This document shows positions 48,869 to 58,900 of a stretch of DNA of 64,000 bases, piece by piece (positions within the stretch are counted from its first letter, which is position 1; the number at the start of each line of letters is the position of its first letter). The stretch spans positions 1 through 64,000 of the forward strand of contig JANYDK010000018.1 of assembly GCA_025363655.1 (NCBI GenBank). The letters are read 5' to 3'. The position numbers and the translations under genes were made by a program. Source of the DNA: Deltaproteobacteria bacterium (GTDB taxonomy: Bacteria; Myxococcota_A; Polyangia; Polyangiales; JADJMO01). Below the pieces are notes generated by a model, which searched no databases, was not told the origin of the DNA, and saw only the letters and a list, made by a program, of their open reading frames with translations.

Positions 48869-51667
48869 CTAGAACGTCTTCATCAGCTCCACCACCGCGC
48901 GCTCGTCGGCCGCGGTCATCTCCAACTCTTGCTGCACGTTCTTGAAGTGGACGACCTCTTCCATGGAAGAGAAGCGGCCGTCGTGGAAGAAGACGACGTT
49001 GTCCCAGGTGTCGACGAGGCTCGGCGCCTTGAACATGCCCGCGTCGCGATCGGGACGAGGCCGGAAATCGAGCTTCTGCTGCATCGGGTCCTTGCTCCCG
49101 AGCTCGCGATCGCCGCGGAGGCCGTGGAAAATCTCGGCGTCGCCGGCGGGGAAGAGGCTCTCGAAGAAGGTGCCGAGGATGACGTGCGCGTTGTCGGTCT
49201 TGGTCCCGATGTCGTAGAGCATGGGCTCGCCTTTGGGATCGCCGCCGCCGAGCGGTGACGTCGGATCGGGCTCGCCACTCGTGTACTGAGCGCCGTAGTG
49301 ACACGCGCTGCACTTGTCGGCGAAGACCTTCTTTCCCCGAGCGACGAGCAAGTCATCGACCTTCGGACCTTGCAAGCGCGGGATGCCGACGGCGACCCAC
49401 TTTGCCATCGCCTGCACGTCGTCCTCGGGGAGATCTCCGCCGAGTCTTTCGTGGACGATGGTGCGGACGAACTCGTCCGCGCTCGCGTGCGTCGCCGAGG
49501 CGTGGAGCCAGCCGCGACCCATGACGCCGCCACGAAGCGACATCGTGCGACGCTCGCCCTCCATCGTCCCCCACATCGAGCCATCGGTGCCGCCGTCGGG
49601 GTGACAGGTGACGCAGGCGCCGAGCGGGCTCGCCGTCAGCTTTGGGTACTTGTCGGGGTTCGACGATTCGAAGAGGATGCGCCCGCGGCGCAGGATGGGA
49701 TCGAGCGGATCGACATCCACCACCTTGATTTTAGCCACTTCGGTGATCGCGGGACGCTCCGGAATCCCGGCGACGTCGCGCACCAGTTGCTGATTCGTGA
49801 TGCCGTTGCCGCCGCGCGGGAGCTCGGGCACGTCGCGAAATTCGTAGGGCACGAACGACGGAGTCGGGAGCTTGCCGGGCTCGGCGTAGGCCGACAGATC
49901 GAGCGCGGAGACGAAGGTCGAGCTCTCGTAGACGACGTACCCCTTGCGACCATCGGGCGTGAGCGCGAGGCCGAGCGGTTGGCTTCCGTCGAGCGTGAAG
50001 TGACGTTGGGTCACCGGGTGCTTGGTGGCGGCGTCGTAGACGACGAGGTCGTCGGAGGCATAGGCGAGCATGAGCGCGCGTCGACCTCCGCGTGAGAATG
50101 CGACGAAGCGCGAGACCCCGGCCCCGCTGAGTCCGTCGACGTAGGTCGGGAAGGCGGGGAAGCGCGCCACCTGTTCGGTCGGTTTTCCGGGGATCATCTC
50201 GCGATCGACGATCTCCATCTCGAGCTGGAATCGTTCGCACTGGAGATACGAGAGCGGCACCGGCCTCTCGACGGCGCCCGGAGAGAGCATTCGATCGGCC
50301 TCCGCCGGGACGCGGGTGTCGAAGAGGAAGTAGAGCGCGGCCGCGAACTCGCCGGGTCGCACGTCGGCGGCGGCGGAGAGCGAGATGCTCTTCGGTCCCT
50401 TCTCGAAGATGGGCGCCGGTGCGATGCGCGCGCCCGGGGTCCAACCTTCGCTGCCGCCGGGATTGAGGAAGAGGCCGGCCAATTGGGTCGCGGTGCCTTC
50501 GGTGGTCAGCCGCTGCGCCGAGACGCCGAAGACGTCGGCGAGGCAGTGCGCCCGATCGAGGTTGAGCGAATCGAGCACCGCGATTTGTCTGGTCTCGGTG
50601 AGCGATTCGATGGCGACCACGCTCACCCAGCCTTCGTTCGCGAGGATCGGTCCGCGCGGCAAAAAATGGGTCACGAAGAGGGTCTTCGAATCGGGCGAGA
50701 CCGAGAGGCCGGCCGGCCGACGACCGATGTCGAGCGTGCGCTCGAGCCGAAAGTGATCCCCGTTGCGAACGAAGGAGGTGATCGCGTCGCCGACGTAGGC
50801 GCTGACGAACGCGCGACCGCCGTCGGGGGTGACGACGACGTGGCGTGGTTCGCGTCCGAGGCCGTCGAATTCACCGAACGTCTGCACGACCTTGCGCGCG
50901 CGGCGATCGATGATCGAAAGGCGGTTGATCGTCGGCTCTGTCACGAGCACGAAGGCGCCGTCGGGCGTGACGGCGAGACTGCTCGGGTGTCCCTCGAGCG
51001 GAATCGACGCGATGCGTGTGTCGGAGGCGGTGTCGATGACCGCGAGGGCATCGAAATCACCGAGCGCTGCCCAGGCTTCCTTGCCGTCCGGCGTGACGAC
51101 GATCGGGCTCGACGCCGTCGACGTGCGCGCGGTGGTGGTGCCGCCGATGTCCAACGTCATCGTCGTCACGTCGCCGTCGGGGACGCCGATCGAAAAGCGC
51201 GCGATGCCTTCGGGACCGACGCCCCCGAGGTCGATCGTGCGTGCGACGGTCGGCTCGGCGAACGGATCGTTGGTGAAGTCGTAGAGCGCGTTCGCCGAGA
51301 GGTCACGCATGCTCGCGCGCATCGCCGCGAGCCCGAGCGCATGGGTGTTCTCGACGTAGAGCTCGATCCAGAGGATCCCCGGACGAGCGGCGAGACGCTT
51401 CGCGAATGCAGTCAGTCGTAGCTGCGATCCACCGGTGATTTTCAGTGGATCGGCGCTCGGAGCGAGCGTCGGTCGAGCGAGCGAGGGGCTCTTCGGATCG
51501 ATGGTCAGCTGGAAAGTCTCCCGCACGAGCGCGGGCCTGACGTCGGGCACCGTCGTCGGCGGCTCGAGCGACTCGACCTCGTTCTTGCTGCACCCATCGA
51601 GCGCCATCGCGCCGACGGCGGCCCACGCAAGACAAGCGATGCGCCCGATCTGTCTCCACCTGACCAT
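48869..51667 (-). CDS. YVTN beta-propeller/di-haem cytochrome c peroxidase-like lipoprotein
   Basis: A 932-residue protein with a lipoprotein signal (ALDGC). The middle is a YVTN-type propeller with repeated VVTPDGKEAW, AVTPDGAFVLV, VVTPDGGRAFV and ALTPDGRKGYVV blades. The C-terminal 260 residues have two haem c sites, CVTCH (near 682) and CSACH (near 785), plus DTWDNVVFFHDGRF and a distal region as in MauG/CcpA-like di-haem peroxidases. The family reduces peroxide or oxidises protein or small substrates. The propeller could bind a partner. The protein should face the periplasm or cell surface and needs the cytochrome c maturation system. Confidence 0.85.
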   Translation of the reverse strand: MVRWRQIGRIACLAWAAVGAMALDGCSKNEVESLEPPTTVPDVRPALVRETFQLTIDPKSPSLARPTLAPSADPLKITGGSQLRLTAFAKRLAARPGILWIELYVENTHALGLAAMRASMRDLSANALYDFTNDPFAEPTVARTIDLGGVGPEGIARFSIGVPDGDVTTMTLDIGGTTTARTSTASSPIVVTPDGKEAWAALGDFDALAVIDTASDTRIASIPLEGHPSSLAVTPDGAFVLVTEPTINRLSIIDRRARKVVQTFGEFDGLGREPRHVVVTPDGGRAFVSAYVGDAITSFVRNGDHFRLERTLDIGRRPAGLSVSPDSKTLFVTHFLPRGPILANEGWVSVVAIESLTETRQIAVLDSLNLDRAHCLADVFGVSAQRLTTEGTATQLAGLFLNPGGSEGWTPGARIAPAPIFEKGPKSISLSAAADVRPGEFAAALYFLFDTRVPAEADRMLSPGAVERPVPLSYLQCERFQLEMEIVDREMIPGKPTEQVARFPAFPTYVDGLSGAGVSRFVAFSRGGRRALMLAYASDDLVVYDAATKHPVTQRHFTLDGSQPLGLALTPDGRKGYVVYESSTFVSALDLSAYAEPGKLPTPSFVPYEFRDVPELPRGGNGITNQQLVRDVAGIPERPAITEVAKIKVVDVDPLDPILRRGRILFESSNPDKYPKLTASPLGACVTCHPDGGTDGSMWGTMEGERRTMSLRGGVMGRGWLHASATHASADEFVRTIVHERLGGDLPEDDVQAMAKWVAVGIPRLQGPKVDDLLVARGKKVFADKCSACHYGAQYTSGEPDPTSPLGGGDPKGEPMLYDIGTKTDNAHVILGTFFESLFPAGDAEIFHGLRGDRELGSKDPMQQKLDFRPRPDRDAGMFKAPSLVDTWDNVVFFHDGRFSSMEEVVHFKNVQQELEMTAADERAVVELMKTF

Positions 51668-51720
51668 GTCTCGTCTCCGTTTCGCTTTTTCGCTTTTTCG
51701 CTTCTTCGTCGTTGAACGGA

Positions 51721-52248
51721 TCAGTCGTGCCCAGCGTCGGCACCCGAAGCGTCCGGGATCACCACTTCGGTGGTGAGTGTGTCGTTGCCGACGATGTCGA
51801 TCGGCATCGAGGCCCCCAGCAAATCTTCCGGGCCCGGCCTCAGCGCGCCCGGGCTCAGCGGCGGAAGATCGATCACCGCGACGACCCAGTAGTGCCCGGG
51901 CTCGATGTCACGAAGGGTCGCGGTGTACGGAAACGAAGGTGTCGTCGCGGTATCGAACGAAACCGGCGGCCGCGTCTTCGGCGGGTTCTCGGAGAAGACG
52001 CCGACCGAGAGCGGCCCCTTCTGGGTTCCCGCGAAGTTCACGGTCGCCGTGATTTTCCCGAGCGCGAGCGGGCTGGTGTCACCGCTCGCGTCTTTGGTCA
52101 CTGCGACCTCCGCGACGTCCGCGCCGCCGTCTCCGGGCAGCGCGTCGTCGCTCTTGCTGCTGCACGCGGTGGCGAAGACGGCGAGCGAGGCGCCGATCAA
52201 GAAAGATCGCATCGGTTTCCTCGAGCTCATCGGCGTCATCGCTTTCAT
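51721..52248 (-). CDS. Small lipoprotein with beta-sandwich domain
   Basis: From ATG 52248, which overlaps the upstream stop (TGATG), the protein has 175 residues; ATG 52212 gives 163. A signal peptide ends at ATAC, followed by an Asp/Ala/Gly linker and a beta-rich domain of about 110 residues (KITATVNFAGTQKGPLSVGVF ... DIEPGHYWVVAVIDLPP) that resembles carboxypeptidase regulatory-like or transthyretin-like folds. No catalytic residue seen. Cotranscribed with the Cys-rich lipoprotein upstream. Confidence 0.7.
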   Translation of the reverse strand: MKAMTPMSSRKPMRSFLIGASLAVFATACSSKSDDALPGDGGADVAEVAVTKDASGDTSPLALGKITATVNFAGTQKGPLSVGVFSENPPKTRPPVSFDTATTPSFPYTATLRDIEPGHYWVVAVIDLPPLSPGALRPGPEDLLGASMPIDIVGNDTLTTEVVIPDASGADAGHD

Positions 52249-52919
52249 CAGAAGGGGCACTTGCCGCCGGCGACGCACATCTGGAACGCGGGCCCGCCGC
52301 CTGGCGTCGAGCACATCTTGCAGGTCTTGCCCGCGCTGCAGCCGGCGTCGGTGTGACAGAGCTCGGCGGTGCCGAACCCGCTGCAACCGCTCAGCGCCTT
52401 GCACGAAGCGCCGCTGGGAAAACCTGCGCAACAGATGTTGCCGCCGCTGCAATCTTCGACGCCGTCGCACGTCGCCGCTGCGGTGCCGCCCGTGCAGCCG
52501 CCTGCCTTCGGACTGCACGCATACGAGGCCGAGCCGGAGAACCCGATGCAGCAGACCTGCGCCGAGGTGCACGTCAGCGTGTCGCCACACTTCACCTCGC
52601 CCGCGGCTCCCGAGCCGCTCGACGTGTCGCTGCCCGCAGTGCCGGAGTCGGTCGTCGACGTCCCCGAATCGACGCCCGGCGAGCTGCTGTCCGTGCCTCC
52701 GCTGCCGGTGTCGAACGTCGGCCCGCCCGAGTCCTTGCCCGGGTCCCTGGTGCCGCCGGTGTCACTGCCCGGCGTGCTCGACGAATCGGTGCCGGGGCTC
52801 GTACCCGTGTCGGTGCCCGCTTTGCCCGAGTCGGTCTCGCTGAATCCGGAATCGGTGCTGCCCCCACAGGCGGCGACGGTCACGATCAAGAGCGCACCGC
52901 AGAGCTGCATCGTCTTCAT
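52248..52919 (-). CDS. Cys-rich lipoprotein
   Basis: A 223-residue protein with lipobox VAAC and a long Ser/Thr/Asp/Gly linker (about 20-107). The C-terminal domain has about 18 Cys in units such as CTSAQVCCIG, CSGGNICCAG and CSAGKTCKMC, suggesting a disulfide-knotted surface module. Similar proteins are common in Polyangiales and have no known function. It lies in a leftward group with the neighbouring esterase and the beta-sandwich lipoprotein. Confidence 0.75.
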   Translation of the reverse strand: MKTMQLCGALLIVTVAACGGSTDSGFSETDSGKAGTDTGTSPGTDSSSTPGSDTGGTRDPGKDSGGPTFDTGSGGTDSSSPGVDSGTSTTDSGTAGSDTSSGSGAAGEVKCGDTLTCTSAQVCCIGFSGSASYACSPKAGGCTGGTAAATCDGVEDCSGGNICCAGFPSGASCKALSGCSGFGTAELCHTDAGCSAGKTCKMCSTPGGGPAFQMCVAGGKCPF

Positions 52920-52968
52920 GGTCGTCTCCTATTTTCTTTCGTTTTCCCTGAAATTTCTCGGCGGTGGT

Positions 52969-54216
52969 TCACTGCTGAAGGCTCGCGACCGTGTCGCCGA
53001 AGCACTTGCTGGCGGCGTCGTCGAGCCCGACCGCGAGCTTCTCGCCGGCCGGGCTTCCGAGCGCTGCGCGCAGCTCGGCGGTGACGAAGTGATCGATCAC
53101 CTTCCAACCCTTCGCGACGTCGAGGAACGGCGCGCCGCCCTTCTGCAGACCGCAACCGTCGGTGGCGAGCTGCGCGACGAGCGGGCTCACCTCGAGCCCA
53201 TGGCTGATCGCGATCTGGAGGACGCCGCCCTTGTCCTGACCGATGGCGCAGAGATCGGTGAAGGCCATGTGCCCACCGTCTCGCAGCGAGATGCCGCGCT
53301 TGGTCCCTGCCGGTTGCTTGTCGTAGCTCTGCTGCACGGCCGATGGCTTGGCGACGCCGTCGGCGGTGCCCCACATCAGCATCAGCGGCTTCGGCGGCAT
53401 GTCACCGAAGCCAGGGCTCGCGAGGAGGATGCCTACGCGGACATCGTCGTCGCCGAAGATCTCGGCGACCGTCGCCCCGCCCATCGAGTGACCGATCGCC
53501 CCGACGTGCGAGAAATCGAGCGCCTTCTCGAAGCGACCGCCGGCGGCCGCGTCCTCCGATTTCATCCGCGCGAGGGCTGCGCGCATCTGCGGGGCGGCCT
53601 TCGTCGTGTCGATCTTGCTCGTGTCGCCGCCGAGGACGATCGCGAGCCCACGCTCGTCGTGATCGGGCGCGACGACGACGTATCCCCACGACGCGAGGTG
53701 CGTCATCAAGAACGACGTCTGCATCCGATAGCCACCGAGCCCGTGGCTGAAGAGGACGACCGGGAAGCGACGCGTCTTGCCCACGATGCTCGTCGCCAAA
53801 TCGCGATAGGCATCCATCTCGTGGAGCGGCGACTCGGCGTCGGGGATCTTCGCCGCCGAGTCCTTCGGCAGCCACGCGCGCATGTCGTAGGTGTCCTTCT
53901 TCTTGCCGGTCGCGCTCGCTGGGTCGGCCGGGTACCACACCTCCGTCTTCACCTTGGCCCCGTCGACCTCGACCTCGAGGGTGGTGACGCCGGAGACGAA
54001 GGGACCATGATCGGCGAAGGGTGCTGCGGCGCAGGTCGGAGTGGTGGCGGCGTCGTCGCTCGAAGACCCATCCGGCGCACCAGACGCCGAGGACGCAGAG
54101 GACGAGCCGCAGCCGCCCGCCGCGAGAGGGACCGTGAGGATCGTCGTCAGCGCAGTGAGAAGCGCGGTGAGCGTTCCGAACTGATGGACCGTGCGATGCG
54201 TGCCGGGCTGCTTCAT
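52969..54216 (-). CDS. Alpha/beta hydrolase lipoprotein (PAF-acetylhydrolase/PETase-like)
   Basis: A 415-residue protein starting at ATG 54216, overlapping the MerR stop (ATGA). A signal peptide ends at AGGC, followed by a Ser/Asp linker. The hydrolase domain has TEVWYPAD near its start, FSHGLGGYRM as oxyanion loop, the nucleophile elbow GHSMGG and a His in RDGGHMAF. This set is typical of secreted chlorophyllase/PAF-acetylhydrolase/polyester-hydrolase relatives that cleave esters. Coupling to the MerR-type gene suggests inducible expression by its substrate or by stress. Confidence 0.82.
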   Translation of the reverse strand: MKQPGTHRTVHQFGTLTALLTALTTILTVPLAAGGCGSSSASSASGAPDGSSSDDAATTPTCAAAPFADHGPFVSGVTTLEVEVDGAKVKTEVWYPADPASATGKKKDTYDMRAWLPKDSAAKIPDAESPLHEMDAYRDLATSIVGKTRRFPVVLFSHGLGGYRMQTSFLMTHLASWGYVVVAPDHDERGLAIVLGGDTSKIDTTKAAPQMRAALARMKSEDAAAGGRFEKALDFSHVGAIGHSMGGATVAEIFGDDDVRVGILLASPGFGDMPPKPLMLMWGTADGVAKPSAVQQSYDKQPAGTKRGISLRDGGHMAFTDLCAIGQDKGGVLQIAISHGLEVSPLVAQLATDGCGLQKGGAPFLDVAKGWKVIDHFVTAELRAALGSPAGEKLAVGLDDAASKCFGDTVASLQQ

Positions 54217-55091
54217 GACGGCTCCTTGTGGTTCGAGGACTGCGACGACTGCGAGACCTGCGAGGACTCCGAGACACGACGTGATTTTCCGAGGCGCGGC
54301 GCGCGTCTTCGGGGCGGGGGCTCCGAGGGCATGCGTTGGTGCGCGCGCCGACTCAGCTGTTCGCTCTCGACGATCTGGCGCAGCGTCGGCACCAGCATCT
54401 TTCGGCGCACGAGGACGACGAGCTGCTCCGAAAGCTTGGTCGCCGCCTCGGTCAGCTCCGGGAGGTGCTTGCCTGCGCGCGGCACCACGCCCTCTCGGAA
54501 GAGCTCGAGCTCCGTGCGCACCAGCTCGCGAATCGCTTGCACGTACGCTTCGACGATCGACGGCGGGAGCATCTCCGAGGTCATTCCGGCGCGTCGCGAG
54601 GCTCCGAGCGTGCGCAGGAGCGTGAGATCGTCGCCGGTGAAACGCTCCGTTTCGCCGAAGCCCTCGGGAGTGATGAGCCCGAGCGCGGTGAACGCATCGA
54701 GCAGGCTCGCGGGCATCCCTCCGTCGAGGAGCTGCTCACGCGAGCGCGATTCGCGTGGCGCCTGCTGGTCGAGCGCGCGCTCGATCGCGGCCACGGTCTC
54801 GCCGTCGACGTCCTTGACGGTGCCGTCGAGGACGCCCTTGATCACCTTGAGCGGGAGGAAGTGCTTGCGTTGCAGGTCTTTGATCGCGCGGATGCGCTCG
54901 ACCAGCGACGCCTCGTAGAACGCCATGTTCTTCGAGGTCCGCACCCACGGCTGCGGGAGGAGCCCCTCGCGCAGGTAGTGCTTGATGGTCGCCGCCGGGA
55001 CGCCGCTCAGCTGCGCCAGCGTCGACATCTTCACGAGCGTCGGGCGTGGGGGTTTCGCGTCGCTCTCGGCTGCCAGGGTCGGGTCGAGCAT
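54213..55091 (-). CDS. MerR-family transcriptional regulator
   Basis: Start ATG 55091 gives 292 residues; upstream in-frame starts lack support. The N-terminal winged helix is clear: TLAQLSGVPAATIKHYLREGLLPQP is the MerR HTH with wing, followed by VERIRAIKDLQRKHFLPLKVIKGVL. A long helical effector region (about 100-245) and a Ser/Arg-rich tail follow. There is no Cys metal site, so it is a drug- or stress-type rather than metal-type member. It is translationally coupled to the esterase gene and probably controls its own operon. Confidence 0.88.
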   Translation of the reverse strand: MLDPTLAAESDAKPPRPTLVKMSTLAQLSGVPAATIKHYLREGLLPQPWVRTSKNMAFYEASLVERIRAIKDLQRKHFLPLKVIKGVLDGTVKDVDGETVAAIERALDQQAPRESRSREQLLDGGMPASLLDAFTALGLITPEGFGETERFTGDDLTLLRTLGASRRAGMTSEMLPPSIVEAYVQAIRELVRTELELFREGVVPRAGKHLPELTEAATKLSEQLVVLVRRKMLVPTLRQIVESEQLSRRAHQRMPSEPPPRRRAPRLGKSRRVSESSQVSQSSQSSNHKEPS

Positions 55092-55358
55092 CTGCACCAC
55101 CGGTGAGTGAGAAGTTGAACTGTCTACTAATCGACATTCCTTCATACGTAAAGGACCCAGGCGCAGGCCGCCGCCCGGGCTGGATCTTTTGCGGTCACCG
55201 GCGACGGAAATGGTCACGTGGGGAACGGTGCGAAGTGAGCCGCGATGTCGGCTGCGACGACGAGCCCTCGGAAATTTCAGAGCCTTTGCGATCGGCCGAG
55301 CGCGAGGAGCAGGCGTTCGTGAGCGGATTTCGCGTGGTCCGCAGATTGCTGCTCAACT
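55092..55358. other. 267-bp intergenic region between MerR and pilin genes
   Basis: This divergent gap should hold promoters for both genes. A locally AT-rich stretch lies at about 55110-55150, next to the regulator's start, but I see no clear MerR dyad with 19-bp spacing and no small ORF or RNA. Confidence 0.4.
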
Positions 55359-55907
55359 GTGCGCATGACCAAGCCTTCGTCTCGCGGCTTCACGCTCATC
55401 GAGCTGATGATCACCGTCGCGATCATCGGCGTGCTCTCGCTCTTGGCGATGCTCGGGTATGCGCGCTGGGTCCGGGTCTCGAAGTCGGCCGAGGCGACCG
55501 CGGTGATCGCGTCGATCAAAGCAGGTCAGCAGTCGTATCGCGCCGAGACGTTCCTCTTCCTCGACTGCTCGGGGAGCAAGAGCCTAACGACGCACTATCC
55601 GAGCGGCACCCCGAACGCGGCGAAGAAGGCGTTCAACCTGGCGGCGTGCGGTTCCGATCCGGTCTGCATCTCGTTCAAGAAGCTCGGCGTCGTCGCCGAT
55701 GGGCAGGTCAATTACGTCTATTCGTGCTCGGCCGGTCGCGCCGACGCGACCGCGATCACGGGCTTCGGCGGTCGCATCTACGGCACCGCCAACGACACCT
55801 GGAACATCGTCCGCGCGGTCGGCGATCTCAACGGCGACGGCACGATGGCGACGTTCGAAAGCTCGTCGCTCGACAACGCGATCTGGAGCGACAACACCTA
55901 CGATTGA
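55359..55907 (+). CDS. Type IV pilin / pseudopilin-like protein
   Basis: A 182-residue protein from GTG 55359 (ATG 55365 also possible). The class III signal is classical: a short basic leader, cleavage G/F in SRGFTLIELM with Glu5, then a 20-residue hydrophobic helix (TVAIIGVLSLLAMLGYARW). The globular part has four Cys, including a C-terminal-type pair CGSDPVC, and a DLNGDG Ca-binding-like loop. This is a PilA-like major or minor pilin; whether it is the major pilin cannot be told, as no pil assembly genes are present. Confidence 0.88.
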   Translation: MRMTKPSSRGFTLIELMITVAIIGVLSLLAMLGYARWVRVSKSAEATAVIASIKAGQQSYRAETFLFLDCSGSKSLTTHYPSGTPNAAKKAFNLAACGSDPVCISFKKLGVVADGQVNYVYSCSAGRADATAITGFGGRIYGTANDTWNIVRAVGDLNGDGTMATFESSSLDNAIWSDNTYD

Positions 55908-55923
55908 GCTGCGCGTACCCTCG

Positions 55924-58900
55924 ATGGGGCACATGGCGTCCGTTCCCTCTCTGCGCCCTCGTCTGCTCATGGAGCTCGGACGCGGCGGAATGGGCACCGT
56001 CTACCTGGCGATTCGACGCGGGCTCTCGGGCTTCACCAAGCTCACCGTCGTCAAGTATCTCCACGTCGGCCTCGCCCGTGATCCGCGCTATCTCCACATG
56101 TTCCTCGACGAGGCGCGGCTCTCGGCGCGGCTGCAACACCCGAACATCGTCGCCACGCACGACGTCGTGCAGGACGAGCGCACGTACTTTCTCGAGATGG
56201 AGTACCTCGAAGGTGTCTCCTTCGCCGACGCGCTTCCGGCGCTGCTCGCAACGGGTGACGAAGGTCGCGATCTCGCCGTCTTCGCGCTCGCGGAGGTCCT
56301 CGCCGGGCTCCACCATGCGCACGAGCTCTGCGACCTCGAGGGGAAGCCGCTCCTCTGCGTCCATCGCGACGTCTCGCCGACCAACGTGATGGTGACCTAT
56401 CGAGGAGAGGTGAAGCTCCTCGACTTCGGCGTCGCCAAGACCACCGAGTCCACGCTCGAGACTGCCGCGGGGTTCGCCAAGGGAAAGCTGGCCTACATGG
56501 CACCGGAGCAGGCCCTCGGACTGGCGGTCGACCGGCGCGCCGACGTCTTCGCAGTCGGGGTCATGTTGCACCGCATCATCACCGGCGACGATCTCTGGCT
56601 GACCGACGACGACAGCGAGCTCGTGCGTGCCCTGCGCGAGGGCGACATTCCTCTCGTCCCCGACGGCGCGCACCCGGTGCTCCTCCGGGCGTGTCGCCGC
56701 GCGCTCGAGTGGCACCCCGACGAGCGCTTCGAGTCGGCCGAGGCGATGCGTCTGGCGCTCGAGGGGTATCTCGAAGAACACGCGCCGCGCGCCGGCGCCC
56801 GCTCGCTCGCGCGCCGGCTCGAAGAGATCTTCGGCGACGAACGCCGCACGATGCGCACCGAGCTCGAGCGCCTGCAGAAGAGCACGGACGATCTCCCCGT
56901 CGCTCTCGATCCGATGCTCGTCGACTCGAAGCGCTTCGAGTCGGGGAGGATGCGCGGGACGGCAACGACGTCGCCGACGCCTCTCTCGGCGCTCCCTCGG
57001 GCGACGCTCCCTCCACGAGGCAAGCAGCGAGCCCTGGCGACGATTCTCCATCTGCGCGACGTCTCTCCGTCGGCGCGCGCGTTCGTCGGCACGCTCGTCG
57101 GTGGATTCGGACGGGTGGTGCCCTCCGAGTCCGTCCTCGTCGTGGTCCACGGTCGTGGCAGCGCGAAGGAGCAGGTGGTGCTCGCCGCGCGTTGGGCGCT
57201 CCTTCTGCGCGCTCGTTTTCCCGGCATTTGCGCGGCGATCGCGACGTCGGTGACCGATCTGCACGTCGCCGATGCGCGCCCCGAAGGCACCGCCGCGCAG
57301 GTGGCGGCGAGGCTCGTCGCGCGCGCCGAGACTTTCGAAGCGGTCCTCGTCGATTCCCTCTCCGCCGCCTTCCTCGAAGGAGGCTTCGTCGTCGATCGCC
57401 AAGACGATCTGCGTCTCCTCCGAGGCGGTCGCGAGCAGGGCGACGTCGAGCGATTGGTGCATGGTCGCGAGCCTCCCCTGCTCGGTCGTGACGACGAGCT
57501 GAACAGCGTGCTCTCGCTCAACGCTCGCGTCGTCGCGGAGGCCTCTCCCGCCGCGGTGTGGATCGACGGAGAGCCGGGAATCGGCAAATCGCGGCTCCTG
57601 CGCGCGTTCCTGCAGAGATCGGCGAACGTCGAGGGTGCTGCACGCGCAAAGGCGATCTGGAGCGCAGCGGGCGATCCACTCGGCGGCAGCGCGCCCTATC
57701 GACTCGTCCGCGATCTCCTGACGCGCGCGCTCGGGCTCGATCTCACGCAAAGCGCCGACGACAAGCGCCGCGCGGTGATGCACTTCGGCGCTGACGTCCG
57801 CGGTGAGTTCCTCTGCGAGCTCCTCGGCGTCCCGGCCGACGGCGCGACCAGCCCTCCACTCCGCGCCGCGCGCCTCGATCCGCGCCTCATGCACGCGCAG
57901 CTCGCGCTCGCGTTCTCCGACCTCGTCGCCGCACAGCTGCGACGCGGTCCGCTGGTGATCGCGGTCGACGACGCGCAGAGCGCCGATGCACCTTCGCTGC
58001 AGCTCCTCTCCGATCAGGTGAAATCACGGGAAGGAGCGCTCTTCCTCGTCGTCGCGGCGAGCGGCCGTCGCACCGCCTCGATGTTCGACGCGCCTGAGCA
58101 AGCCTGCGTCGATTTCGTCCTCGCGCCGCTCGCGCGCGAGGTGTGTGCGCGGCTCGTAGGGGTGATGCTCCCCGCCGCAAGTCTCCAGACCGCCAACACC
58201 TTCGCGGAATCGTCGGCCGGCTCCCCGGCGCACCTCGAAGAGCTGGTCCGCGCCTACGTGCGTGGCTCGCCGCCGACCACGGTGCTCGCGATGATTCAAG
58301 CGCGTATCGGCCCTCTGCCCGATCACGAACGGCGCGTCCTCTGCACGGCGAGCATCCTCGGTCAGAACTTCGACCTCGACGGCGTCTCTTCGATGCTCGG
58401 CGATCTCTCGCTCGACGACGTCTCCGTCGCGCTCGACGCGCTCGTGCACCGCGAGCTCCTCGTCGAGCGAAAGGTGATGCTCGGTCGTGAGCTCTCTTTT
58501 CGCAGCGCGCTCGTGCGTGAAGCGGCGCACGCGCTCCTCTCCGAAGAGGCTCGCGCGGCAGCGCACGCGCTCGCCGCCGATCGACTCTCGCGCACCGCCG
58601 ACGTCAGCCCACTCGCCATCGCCAGGCATTGGACCGCCGCGATGTGGCCGGCGCGCGCGATGCCGGCGTTCGAGCGCGCCGCGGCCTCGAGCCTCGCGGC
58701 CGGTGACGTCGCCCAGGCCGAGGCCATCGTCGCCGAAGCAGAGGTCTGCTCGCCGAAGGAGGCCGATGGCGGAAGCTTCCACGCCCTGCGTGCTCAAATT
58801 CATCATTTTCGCGGCAAAAACAAAGAGATTCTCGGCTCGGCGCTGCGGGCCCTCGAGCAGCTCTTGCCGGGGGTGGGCCGCTGGTTCGATGTCGTCGGTC

